Assembly: GCF_932276165.1 (NCBI RefSeq)
Contig: NC_063998.1
Coordinates: forward strand, 1,872,501 to 1,936,500
Length of the DNA stretch: 64,000 nucleotides
From: Plutella xylostella
Lineage: Eukaryota > Arthropoda > Insecta > Lepidoptera > Plutellidae
Direction of reading: 5' to 3'
The notes beneath the pieces are model-generated. The model was given only the letters and a program-made list of their open reading frames with translations, was not told the origin of the DNA and made no database searches. This document shows, piece after piece, positions 23,101-33,800 of the stretch; position 1 is the stretch's first letter; every line of letters begins with the position of its first letter. Made by a program: the position numbers and the translations under genes.

Positions 23101-23346
23101 CATGGAACACGGGTGGCCACGAAAAATCATGTGCAAATCAGTTTTACCGTATTTTCAAGTTAAAACTGATTTGGAAGTAAATGATGGGTGTCTTTTCCGT
23201 GGACATAGAGTTGTAATTCCTGTAGTGCATAGGAAACAACCGAATACCATGGAAGCTAGTTTATTTCTCAGCTAATTTGACAGATGCCCTTATATATAGG
23301 TGATAGGTATGCAACCTTCATGCAGGTTGCATGCTCATATACTACA
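20165..23346 (+). mobile_element. Mag-like Ty3/gypsy retrotransposon with inverted 3' LTR fragment
   Basis: The 5' LTR is about 20165-20301 (TGTAGTATATG...CACTCCA), with TATATA and AATAAA inside. A TGG-starting primer-binding-like site, TGGCGACGAGC, follows at 20304. The right end (23231-23346) is not a direct LTR copy. It is the perfect reverse complement of 20165-20280, 116 of 116 bases. Both sides carry CCAAT (20160-20164 and 23347-23351), a 5-bp target duplication, so the structure integrated as one unit. The integrase region and the normal 3' LTR are absent. The perfect repeats and open frame indicate a very young insertion. Confidence 0.93.
20393..23275 (+). CDS. Gag-pol polyprotein of mag-like retrotransposon, truncated before integrase
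   Basis: A single open frame of 960 codons fuses Gag and Pol, as in the mag lineage. Visible parts: Gag-like N-terminus (1-210); two CCHC zinc knuckles (about 215-228 and 235-248, both CX2CX4HX4C); aspartic protease with DSGSGT near 302; reverse transcriptase with GLANAPAIFQRLM and the WLDD catalytic pair near 586-587; RNase H with its conserved VDA; then a linker. The frame reaches GHRVVIP at the start of the integrase zinc region. From residue 947 it runs into the inverted LTR, which supplies the last 14 codons and the stop. The element thus has no integrase and could move only in trans. GC content is locally much higher in two blocks (about 20800-21030 and 22450-22630). Confidence 0.93.
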   Translation: MASVIGNLSVFDYKIHEWEIFHGRLLQFIKLNNIEEEHKSAVLLTHISEEAYKLVRNLAYPRSVEEVDFHGLVKLLNGHFTPKRSIFADRARFYDASRGDGESVEDWAARLRGLAIYCEFGGALDTLLLDRFVLGLGAGPQRDRLVEQDAVTLTLAKAMEMAQQTACARAARAAMHAAEAPVYLAGCERRAAPPRAPRRAEPGGAPAAAESTQRCAVCGLKAHEAIKCRFKNYKCRKCGEKGHLKKVCKKAGSHLHNVEADAEVPGVPECEDCQCFNVRYVSYDPIKVTVNVNNVNLSMEIDSGSGTCIISHDLYIDRFRNCNLQKCNIRMCLYNGHKITPVGYFVARVTYLNQTEDVRFYVIKNGGPPLLGREFMSKFNMHFTTSVNNVALSVPDVDVQQLMKQYPDIWKDELGCFNKFEVDLHLKDGATPKFFKPRNIPFALKERVEEELDRLVRAGILVPVRYSQYATPIVPVLKENGKVKIAGDYSCTLNKDMEIDKYPLPRIEEVFAKIGGGEHYSKIDLSNAYNQCKLSEPSQILTTINTTKGLFKYTRLLYGLANAPAIFQRLMENLLAGIEGVSVWLDDICVTGPNKQVHMSRLNEIFKRLQDAGLRLQKAKCSFFQDSVTYLGYVIDKHGLRTCPTKVEAILKAPAPTNVLEVKRFLGVVNYYRNFIPNASSLLAPLHELLKAGARWEWTRRHGDALAAVRRELASDRVLAHFDPAAQLVLAVDAGPAGLGAVLAHVDDRGRERPIAFASRSLLPSERNYSQIHKEATAIIFGVKHFHQYLYGRRDPFILKTDHRPLIAIFDKNKGVSVTAASRLQRYALILSAYNYSVQYISCSNNLIADYFSRSPLAAGVVEGDDGDLPSLKFLTANVEPLSFESIKRASNLDPVIKTVMNYMEHGWPRKIMCKSVLPYFQVKTDLEVNDGCLFRGHRVVIPVVHRKQPNTMEASLFLS

Positions 23347-25460
23347 CCAATTCAGTGTTTCCTCAAAATTATTATACTTACGTGCTTACCTGCTTAGAGT
23401 TAAAGTAAGGCTGAATCAGAGTTACAGCGAAACCAAATACGGTCAATCAACTCCATAAACCGCGTGACTGCCAACAAAGTAGGTTTAACTGTAAGTAGAA
23501 CAAAAGGCTTCCTGCCCCGTTTATTTATATTTACTGAACACAACATAATGGAAAAACAGTGTTAAAAACTCTAATTTGTACAAAATCAGATCGATCACCA
23601 TTCTTATAAGTAATTCCCCATATGCAGAACCGATATTCAGTGGGGTAGACGAGTTCTCGAGACCGAGGACAGAGTCTTGTGGCCACTTGTGGCACTCTTT
23701 GGGACATGCCTATGTCGAGCAGTGGAGGATTCCTGATGATGACGATTGATGTTCGTTGTTACAATGTAAATTAGGTACCTACCTATGTACCTATGCTGAT
23801 TGTACAAGATAGCATTTATAGCATAGTTTTAGTTACAGAACCGGTTGATCCACTAAAAGAATATCGCCAACGCATATCGGAAACTCCGTTTGTATCCCAA
23901 CACATGACGTCATCTTGACGACACGATACCTAATAATATGGTAACCGATCTACATACATACAGGTACGTTGCTCTTATAAATAATGACTAATGTCAACTT
24001 AGCTGAGAGATGTGGAAAACCCAGACTTATCTAGGTTGGTTTCAGTTAACTGAGATAACTTTTGCCCTAACCTAGGGTAATTTATGTATCCTTTTAAACT
24101 ATCTCTACACATAAATACATAACCATTATTTATTAAAACTTTCACTTAACCAATTAGCCTATGATTTTTATTGGGTTTTACCGATAGCTTTCTCTAATGC
24201 AGGAAAAATGGACCTGTGACCATACAACTACCAAAAAGTAATACTTAACGTAAGTAAGTATATTTACAATTAAGTACCTACCTCTATCTTACGAAATTAA
24301 ATACTTACGTAGGGTTCACTATATATATTTATCGATTGCCTACTAGATACGAGTAGTGCTTACCTTCTTTATTGTGTGAAAACAACTTGCTAACTTGTGA
24401 CCGTGGGTCTTCCGAGAAATTGGCAAATAAAGAAGAAGTCAACGCACTCTTAATGCTGTAAACTTATAACAACAGTTTTCACACACAGACTCGTGTGGGA
24501 GCGAGCGCGCCATTTTTGCTCACGGTACAGCTTGACACACAAAAGTTTACTGTAACTTGTGCCTAGTGCATATTTTGGTCAATGTTTTCCTTCATAACTC
24601 GCCTTATTAACTCTACACCATGGAGCGTGCTGATAATTCCAAGTTTCATAATTCTATGCCATTATTTAAATTGCATACATTTGTGAAAAATACTTACATT
24701 TTTACGCTTATTATGGCATAATTTATGTGAATTTAATAAAAAAATTCACGTTTTACGTGCTTTGTATTTTGGTAAAAAGTATGGTTAATGGCAAGTACTT
24801 ACTTAGAACATTCAACATCATCAGCATCAGCCCGCAATCGTCCAAATTAGAACGACAATCAAGTTCTTATAAATTTGAAATAAGATTTATAGTTGCTGTG
24901 AGGATCAAGTTTCTTCATAAAAGCCGTGTTTATAGTGCATTTAGGTAATTAATTGACACCCAGAGAGTGCCTAGTGAAATCCAATAGCAAAGTTACATTC
25001 TTGAGATCGTAGTCAACGTCAGTAAATATAAAATGTTCCAAAGTCGTAGAGTAAACTTTTTCTTATTTCGTAGATTTAATGTTTTTAAAATAATTGTATA
25101 ATTCTCAGCACCAATCATACATAATTGACTGTAATTGTTACAGTATAATGATTTAAAAAGTACAAGTGCAAGTACTTGCTTCATATTTCTATTTAGTGGG
25201 AAACTGGAACAAATTCAGGTTAGTTAAAAACCATCCATATTAAAATGAATTAACCATTGACAAATTGTTTGAAGCAATTGAATCCAGTTACTTACATACA
25301 TGAAGTAATTATGTTTGATAGTTTAATTGCCTGCAAAAAGGATTACTTAAGTAATTTTCAAATTGCATGGAATTTACTGATCGCAATCCGTTCTATAAAA
25401 TACTCCATTGTATTAATATTGACTCAGTTGCAATTCACATTGCAATCCTAACCTACCACC
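23347..25460. other. Intergenic region upstream of the odorant receptor
   Basis: No gene recognised. About 23640-23755 resembles the 3' end of RTE-type LINEs of Lepidoptera (GACCGAGGACAGAGT..., GAGCAGTGGAGG, then TGATGATGACGATG). The remainder is AT-rich. The receptor promoter must lie here or nearby, but no element stands out. Confidence 0.4.
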
Positions 25461-28400
25461 ATGGCTTCATTCAGCAACTTCCCGGAAGACCTGAAAGCGC
25501 AACTGAATCTCCCGTTCCGGATGTTAAAAACGGGGAATCTCCATTTTGGGGAGGAGCCCAAGAGTTTTGCCTCCAAGAATTGGAGATTCGTCTACATACT
25601 ACCGTCGAGTGTGTTGCTCATCACAAGCACCTCTTACTTTGCGGCCACTAGCATCGATGATCTGAATGCCTTTGCGTTCAGTGTTGGTTGTGCTACCATT
25701 GGCGTGATGGGTGATGTTACGATTTAATTTTTTTAAATAATTTCTCAGAATCGGTAGCTGGTTTGGGTAATAGGATCGTGTCTGAAAGAAAACGTCGTGA
25801 ATAGTCGTGATGGAACCAATACGCCGTCGCACTCCATGTGTGGTCGTCCTTGCCTCAAACTTTAACACCTTATTCAATCATTCATTTGTTTCGAATATCG
25901 ATGGCATTAAAATCCAGTAAAATTACACAAACTTTATTGCAAAAGTTAAAATATACCCACTGAACCTAAGTTTTACTTTCAGGGCTTCTTTCGTTAATGA
26001 CTTTGGGGAACCGAAAGGACGATATAAATTTTATCCTCCAAGAAATAGCGTTTTTCTGGCCGAAAGATGAATATTTGTCGCAAAAACAAATCTTGGCAAA
26101 GAAAAAGCACTGTGATAGGCTAAATAACTGTGCTAAATGTAAGTGTTTAAAATGTGTAGCAACAAAGTACTTAGATGTAAAAAAAAAGTTATAATAATGA
26201 GCAAAAATTCAATCAGTGTTTTTTCACAATTTTTTCACCCATTCTCATCTAGTTTTTCTGTTGTCTAGACATTTGATAGCGACTGACAAATCCCCTTTTG
26301 ATTTTATACCCCTTATCTATGTATCTGAAAGAATCGCAAAGCTATCGATCGCATCAATTCGCATCTAGTGGCATGCTTTGAGAGGGGCCTACGTCCAGAA
26401 CGCCTATTTTATTTTAACGCGAAACTTTTGTCACATCTTGTCGTGCTAGTCTTACGCCCCGTGCTACGCCTTCAGCAGAGGACGGCTATAGACAGAAGAA
26501 GACCTGTTCCAGTACTCATTGTGATGGCGCTGGTGGGCATGTGGAACTTCATGCTGCAGCCGCTGTTGGTGACGGCGTCCCGGCGGCTCGTGCTGCGGCA
26601 GCGGCCCCGCCTCACCTTTCCCTTCCCCTGCTACTTCCCTTTCGACCCCACCGCCAACTGGGCGCTGTATCTCGCTACGTATTTCTACCAGTGCTATTCT
26701 AGTAAGTTCTAGTATTCTGAGACCATCTGCCAGTTTGAATACTCTATCTCTAGATAGCTGATAGTTAAGTACCTACTTTCATACGATTTTGACACATAAA
26801 AACTGGCATCATGTGAAAATCGTATGAAAGTAACTGTCTGCTATCGATTAATAGTTATTGAAACTGACAGTTAGCTGTAAAGATCGTTGGTGTAACATAG
26901 GTATGGTGTTTATTGTTCAGATGCTTACTTATTTATGAGGGCTGACGATGATGACGATATAGATTAATTATAATATATATAAATAGATAAATTTTAAATA
27001 TAATATAGATAAATTTTTTGGTGCGGCAGTCACTTATTGTAGCTAATCTGACTGATACTTCTATTACGCGTAGTGACAAGCCCTAGTCTCATTCATCTTA
27101 CCATTGTCTGAAAGGCATATACAGAAAAGAAGTAGAGTTAAGTCACCTTAAGCTTAAGAAATCACTATTAAAATATTCTGTATGTTTCCAGTGACAATCC
27201 TCATCAACCTGATGATCGGGACCCAACTGTTCATGGTGACAATTCTGGCGCAACTCAGCGTTCTGTTCACTTTCCTTGGAGACGCACTGCTGGGCATCAG
27301 ACCGACAGACAACAACATCTATAACAACAATAATAACAATATCTCAGTCACGGAGGTAACTGGAGATGAAAATGAAGAATCCATGTTGAGGCAAATTCGT
27401 GATATTGTTAAGATACATCAACGGCTAATTCTGTAAGTTAATAGTAGATTTTGATCACAAAAAATAAAGGTGTTATCCACCCACCTACTGGTGAGAAATA
27501 TAGACTGAGGAGACCTATATCCCATGTCAGTTGTGAAGACAAAAAATACTTTTATACTTACCATACCTCTACTATACCTACATAGTCAGTAATCTGGGGG
27601 CACGGTAGTGCCCCCACCAAGTCGAGCAAAAAAGCGGCACGGCCGTACCATCCTTTTCTCGAAGCAATTCAGGCTATTTTCGACCCCCTGTAACTTCGTT
27701 GTGGATAAAACTAGAAGACTGAATTTTCACTAACCATGCAGGCATTGTAAAGACACGGTATATTTCAAATTTCATTAAATTTGAAACAGTAGTTTAAGAA
27801 CGAGTCAAAGTTTCTTAATTTTGTCACTGACTGACTCACTCACTCACCGATCATAAAAATTCTGAGGCACTTCTAGCAGACCTAGAAGCTTCAAATTTGG
27901 AATATAAGTAGTGTTTGGTGTATGAATCAAGGAAAAACTAAAATATTTGGGGGCACGGTAGTGCCCCCACCAACTCGAGTAAATTTTTTCGATTTTGGTC
28001 CAGTTTTCTAGATAGGTACATAATAACTGCTTAAATAATTTCATAATCACATATCTGGGGGCACGGCAGTGCCCCCACCAAGTAAATATAGGCGCACGGT
28101 AGTGTCCCTGCCAAATCGAGCAAAAAATTCCCGTCATGCAAATTAAATCCGCAAGTGATGGATTACCTACCTACGGACAAAGCACATCAGGCTACCAGTG
28201 CTACCACTTATAGCCAAATTTTCTTAATGTACCTACAATGAAATTTGTGTATTGGAAACTAAGGTTGAAATTTAATTAGGGAAATTACGGTTACGTTTAT
28301 TCATTACGTACATTACGTAGCCAAAAATAAAGATTCTTGATTCTTACCTCAAGTTTGCGATTTATGTAGGTAGGTACCTACCTATATATTGACTTGGTCA

Positions 28401-29186
28401 TCGCACTAAATAATTTAATTAACACGTGTTTCCATGCGATGGCCGAGTCAATATATTTATATAAAACATTAAATATTTTTAAGATTGAGATGCGTGCGTG
28501 GTTAAGAATTGGTATTACATGGATCTCACAACTTTTTACCGTAGAACAACTGAGTTACGAGACTTGGTTTTTTTGACAAGTATTGTTTTTGATGGGTTAA
28601 GTTTGTTTAGTACAGTTATAACCCCTATTTTGTAACAAGTGTGTCAGTTAGGGGCAGGGGGCAAGGCAAGAAATTATATACTTAACACTAATAAGTTACT
28701 AAGCAAGAATTTTATCATTTCATAATCACCTGCACTTCTAATCGATTCTAATTCCTTGCAGATTATCAAATATTCTAGACAACGTCTTTAACAAATTAAT
28801 ATGCTACATAGTTATTTATGCCACAGCAAGTATTTGTTTCTTCGGCTTTTTAACAAGGGTAAGTTTTAGAAACGAATATAGGTACATTTATAGTTAAGTA
28901 CTTACGGTTGTGCTTGGGATGACTCTTGACTCATGTGGTTTAAACACCCTGTATGTAGTCAGAGGTTTTCGGGCAGCTTGAACACATCTGACAGTCGGGT
29001 TGCCCACTTACCCGACAACTCTTTGGGCACAAGCTTGTTTGTGTTGGGGTCCACCAACACACACTAGGCCAGCGTGGTGGACTAGGCCTAAAACCCTTCC
29101 TTCATTGGAAGGGGACCCGTGCCCCAGCAGTAGGGACGTGATGGATGGTGATGATGATGTCCAGCAATGGTTGCCGCTGCTGCTAC

Positions 29187-29267
<81 letters not shown>

Positions 29268-30199
29268 GGAGGAGGTTTTTTCGCAGGCGGCGCCGGAGAC
29301 CAAGATGAAGCTGTTCTACGGACAGGCTATATCGTCGCTCCTGCTGATGGTGCACTTTATTTGCTATTATGGGCAGTTTCTTATAGATTCTGTAAGTTTT
29401 TTAAATATACCTATGTAAGTACATTCAGAGTGAATCTGTGACGTCGACAAAATGGTGACGATGTTTTTACATATGTGTTTATTTAAATAAAAATAAAAAT
29501 AAATAAATTAATTAAATGGTTGTCATGTTATCATTTTAGGTTTTCAAGTTGTAATATCGTGTCGTTCGTCTGTTCCAGAGTTCTAACATAGCAATGGCCG
29601 CATATTCAAATAAATGGTACAAGCACGGAACCCACTATCAACACAACATTCGCATGATCATACTGAGGTAAGATGGAGTAAGATGGAGGATGTATGAGGA
29701 AGGCCGAGGACAGAGTGCTGTGTTATTGATGAATCCATCTGTGAGGCATTACTTTTTCAGCATTTAGTTGAAGCGAAGTATGTGGTAGAAGCTTACACAT
29801 TATAGAATCACCTACAATTATAGTTATCATGGTGGTAGAAAATTACTATTAGTAGATACTTACTTACCTAATCAAGTATGACAATCTATTATTTTTAATT
29901 TTAGATCGCAAAAGCCAAGCTCAGTGACCTCACTGAAATATGCACCACTGACCCTCAACATGTGCAGCACGGTAAATAGAAATACTTATTCCTTAATTTT
30001 CACACTACTTAAAAAATAAGTTTTTTTTTTAATAAAATAAAATATGCTATGTATCCAGTAGTCGATTTGTCTAATCCGTAAGAAAAGCTTTATAAGCTAC
30101 GTGCGAAAGTATTTTAATTTTTTCTTTCTGTTTCAGATACTGAGTACTTCTTGGTCTTACTGCTCTCTCATGTACAGTTTTTACTATGATAAGAAGTAA
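25461..30199 (+). CDS. Insect odorant receptor (7tm_6 family), 9 exons, 418 aa
   Basis: Insect odorant receptors are seven-pass ligand-gated cation channel subunits that work with Orco in olfactory neuron dendrites. Exons: 25461-25710, 25983-26138, 26513-26701, 27192-27432, 28762-28858, 29287-29391, 29579-29667, 29905-29971 and 30137-30199. Phases agree throughout (1,1,1,2,0,0,2,0) and the total is 1257 nt, a normal length. Family signs: hydrophobic YILPSSVLLITSTSYFAA after a short N-terminus; the TFPFPCYFPFDP segment before an aromatic helix; the LFMVTILAQLSVLF helix; the QIRDIVKIHQRL loop; and the diagnostic C-terminus with LKYAPLTLNMCSTILSTSWS then SYCSLMYSFYYDKK. The start ATG follows ACCACC. 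A short Asn-rich stretch (YNNNNNN) lies in the intracellular loop. The ligand cannot be predicted. An intact single gene; no sister receptor is in the window. Confidence 0.92.
26727..26870. mobile_element. Palindromic MITE, copy 1
   Basis: A fold-back of about 140 bp: CTGCCAGTTTGAATA... pairs with ...TATTGAAACTGACAG, and inner TTTCATACGATTTT pairs with AAAATCGTATGAAA. The same family recurs at 58900-59037, with fragments near 17176 and 35040. It lies in receptor intron 3. Confidence 0.7.
27595..28118. repeat. Four GGGGGCAC..GTGCCCCC hairpin repeats
   Basis: GGGGGCACGGTAGTGCCCCC occurs at about 27596, 27949 and 28057 (the last with CGGCAG in the loop). A decayed copy lies at about 28091. Each is followed by CACCAA(G/C) and often TCGAG. 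A TGACTGACTCACTCACTCACC run sits between. This looks like dispersed units of one repeat family in receptor intron 4. Confidence 0.7.
29040..29180 (+). mobile_element. RTE/SINE-like 3' tail preceding the GAT run
   Basis: TTGTGTTGGGGTCCACCAAC..., GCGTGGTGGACTAGGCC and GGGGACCCGTGCCCCAGCAG, then GTGATGGATGGTGATGATG. This is the typical lepidopteran LINE/SINE 3' end whose tail is a GAT repeat. A related copy lies at 36270-36423. Confidence 0.6.
29188..29268 (+). repeat. (GAT)n microsatellite next to a splice acceptor
   Basis: About 27 uninterrupted TGA/GAT triplets end some 20 nt before the acceptor ttttttcgcag of receptor exon 6 (29287). It probably grew from the tail of the retroelement just upstream. 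Confidence 0.9.
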
Positions 30200-30888
30200 A
30201 GCATTTTTACATTCACAAATTCTTACATACTCTATTTCCACTTTACTAAACATAATAATGCATGCAGGTTACACTTATATTTGTTTAACTAATGACTCAC
30301 TAATTAAATAAAAATCTCACCCTCTCATCTCTGTATTTTTATTTATTTGTCCTGCTGCAGTGGAAGAAGCGGTACTTACCGACCACCTTAGACAGAATGG
30401 TAGCAAAAACTACCTGACTGGTTAGATGACACTGGTGATGTGGGAAGCCCTTCAGACTGCTACCCTGGACCAACGACCATAGACAGGCAGCCGGTTAGTG
30501 GCTGGATGAGAGGCCGAGAACAGTGTTGTGGCGCTCCTTAGGGAAGACCTATTTCATATCCAGCAGTGGATTGTTAGTGCCTCATGATCATCATGACGAC
30601 TAAAGAGTTTACGATAGAGTCATGTCTATATTTAGTCTCACAAGCATACCGAGTCCGTTTCAAAGAAATGTAAAGATAAAATTTCGCCGACACGCTGAAA
30701 ACCTTGTCATGTTATGGCATCGCATTCAAATAGGCACACCTATTGTTTGGCTGATAAGGGACAGTTTATCGTACCGTAGCTCGAATATCATATCAGCCTT
30801 CAGTGTTTTGTTACAACTCGCTGTGTGCGTACTTTCAACAAAACTATTATTTTTATTTTTTATTGTGAGATATTTTTTACTGATCAAA
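30200..30888. other. Gap between odorant receptor and tetraspanin 1
   Basis: A decayed RTE-like LINE 3' coding remnant is visible at about 30360-30600: plus-strand residues such as WLDERP, WRSLREDLFHIQQW with stops, then a CATGATCATCATGACGAC tail. The tetraspanin 5' UTR or promoter should lie in the last few hundred bases. A Kozak-like TCAAAATGG precedes the start. Confidence 0.5.
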
Positions 30889-33800
30889 ATGGGGTGTGGA
30901 GAGTTCATTGTTAAATATGTGCTATTTTTCGCCAATCTATTCTTCGCTGTAAGTACCTACCCCAATCATTATGTAAGTAGGTATATCGCATTAGTACTCT
31001 CTAATCTAAATGATGAATGGACATCATCAGCTATCAATTTTCCACTGGTGCCGCTTTCAAGAAGCGCCAAAACTTGTCTAAGGCCAAAACACTCTGTTCC
31101 GAGTCTTCCTTACCGGACCGCTACCGGCCTTTGACCAAAGGTTTGTATAACGGGAGGCCATGCCATCTCACGCCTTCTAACTTTGCATTTGAAGCGTATC
31201 TACGTTGTTGTAGGTACTTATGTATTAGTTATTTGTAGTTAATTCCACTTTTCTTCATGTCCAATCGATAGTCAAAACTTCCCGCCCCAATTTAGAGATA
31301 AGCTTTTAAAAGGTAGGCATCATCTATTTACTCAGAAAGATTTTAGTCATAAGAAGTCATAATAGTACTTCTATGCTGCTAGCCGAGTGTACCTAAGTAT
31401 GTCATCGCCTGACCAATAAACAAGTCCCAGATTAGATAGCGGTTGTGTTCTGATTACGGACTGAAGATATGAACATTGCGGTTATGTGTTATGTATGAGA
31501 ACTGAAACTTGATTTCAAGAGGAAACATGAACACTTATTATTATGTCTATGTTGTAGTAACAGGCCAATATGCAGTCTATCCCCGGTTTGACTACTCTAT
31601 CATAGAATTGAAGGCAGCAGACGACAGCCTTCAGTAGTCTGTATGAATGAATGAATGAAACTTTCTGAGGAGTAAGCGGCTAAAGCCATTTAGATAAAAT
31701 TTTATCTAATATTTATCGCGGAATTCCCTCGGGAAAACCTTTTAAGGCGGAGCGAAAGCTTACGCGAAACATCCTACACAAGAAAACCACATACAAGAAC
31801 ATATAGACCTCTCACAGAATATGAAAAAATTCAAATGAAATATAGGTACCTGTACCTACTTAACACTTTCTCAATTTCTAATATGTCCCCTACTTTCATC
31901 TCCCCAGCTGGCAGGCCTGGCCCTACTGGGCGTGGGCGCGGCCGTGCAGTGGCAGGTGAAGCCGCTGCTGGACGTGTTCGACGGCAGCTTCGAGGTGGCC
32001 CCCATCAGCGCCATGGTGGTGGGCGGCGTGGTCTTCCTCATCGCCTTCTTCGGATGCTGCGGCAGTTTGAGGGAGAGCAACTGTATGCTGGTCACGGTGA
32101 GTGGTGTGAAGCTGTGGTTTGGTGTGAGCATAGACTGGTATGCCTTACTCTATGGTATGAGCTACCGTGTGGAATCCGTGCCACACTTCTCAAAATTTTA
32201 GGAGACATTCGGCAGACCTTAATTTATAATTCATAGAGTAGACGTAGGCAAGGTATAAGACTACCTGATAGAGGACCTCAATTCCGTTTGAATCTCCTGG
32301 GACGAAGCCAAGAAAACAGGAACGTCTGGAGAGGAACTGTCGAGTATGCTCTTTGTGGAGTGAGAGGAATGAAGCTTAATGAACGATGCACTGCACTTTA
32401 AAATTAAATATATCATCTAACATGCCAAAATGCTCTCCCTTCCAGTACGCAGTGTTCATGATAATGCTGATGATCCTGAAGATCACGCTGGCCAGCCTGA
32501 TCTTCGTGAACCTGGGCGCCGTCACCGACCAGATTCCGCGCTGGCTCAACGCCGCCTTCAACCAGCCCAACCTTGAGGAGTTCCACCAGATTGAGACCAC
32601 GGTAAGGACTAATTTTAATGAGGTCGTCTTCGTCATAGCTCGGACTAACAGTAGGGGTAAGTAATACGAGGTATAAAAACGAATGGTATAACATTCACAA
32701 GGTATATGCCCATATGATATAAATTTATTAAGTATACCGATCACTGCATAACAAACGAAAGACATAATTACTAAATACATAATTTCGTAAAGAATAACGT
32801 TCAAAAAGTATAATTTCAATTGATATATCGATTAAAACATATAAAGTTCATAATATATAACGTTTATAACATATATTATTCAACGGATATAATATCATTA
32901 TGTATAATGAACAAAAAAATATATTATCATTGGTTTTGGTACTAGGGTTTTTCACAGCGATATTATTATTGAAGCTATTTTAGGAGACGCTCCGCTCCGC
33001 TTCGCTGCGCTCCGCTTTGGTTTCGACGAACATGTGCACCTAACACGCTCCTCCTCGCTTTGCTCGTCGTCGCACCTATCTTTAGGTTTTGGTATTAGGG
33101 TTTTTCACAGCGTTATTATTATTGAAGCTATGTTGGGAGACGCTCCGCTCCGCTTCGCTGCGCTCCGCTTTGGTTTCGACGAACATGTGCACCTAACACG
33201 CTCCTCCTCGCTTTGCTCGTCGTCGCACCTATCTTTAGGTTTTGGTGCTAGGGGGTTTGACGGCGTTGGGTAATTAAACACATATATGATATGAGAAGAA
33301 CTTTATACAAAATGATAGTATATATTTTAATTGATATACGTAATGTATGTTATACGAATTGATATGAGTCCTCTTGAGTGTTAGTTATTTTGATATTATA
33401 TGAAATGTAAGTTATACCAATTGAATCTTATACCTTATGAAAATATAGATGTTGTTGTTATACGTAACGTTCATTATATATTTTGAACGTTATTAATGTG
33501 AAATTATACATTTCGTTTTTATACGTCGCAATACGCACCCCCCGAGTCCGCGTTGTTCTATGGTAAAGACAGTACATCAACATAGGGTCCGCTTCAAACA
33601 TGACAAAGTAAAACTACTCATGAAGCTGACGGCTTTAAAACTTACAACCTTGACACAAGGTCTTAACCAACCCTTCTCCCTTCCAGTTCACCTGTTGCGG
33701 CACTGTCGGCGGCTCGTCCTACGTCTCACTGTCGCTGCCGCCCTCATGCTGTACCGTGCAGCCCTGCACTGTCCTCAACGCCCACCCCGGCTGCAACGAT

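Noticed and set aside
27595..28118. CRISPR-like spaced repeats
   Set aside because: Eukaryotic intron, only four units with irregular spacing of 350, 110 and 35 bp; a dispersed repeat family is the simpler explanation.
29000..29355. Open frames with long Met, Asp, Ser or Ile runs
   Set aside because: They are translations of the (GAT)n microsatellite and its complement next to a splice acceptor, not proteins.
30622..31134. 170-codon plus frame overlapping tetraspanin 1 exon 1
   Set aside because: It is in a different frame from the tetraspanin exon, reads through a proper donor and has no family resemblance.
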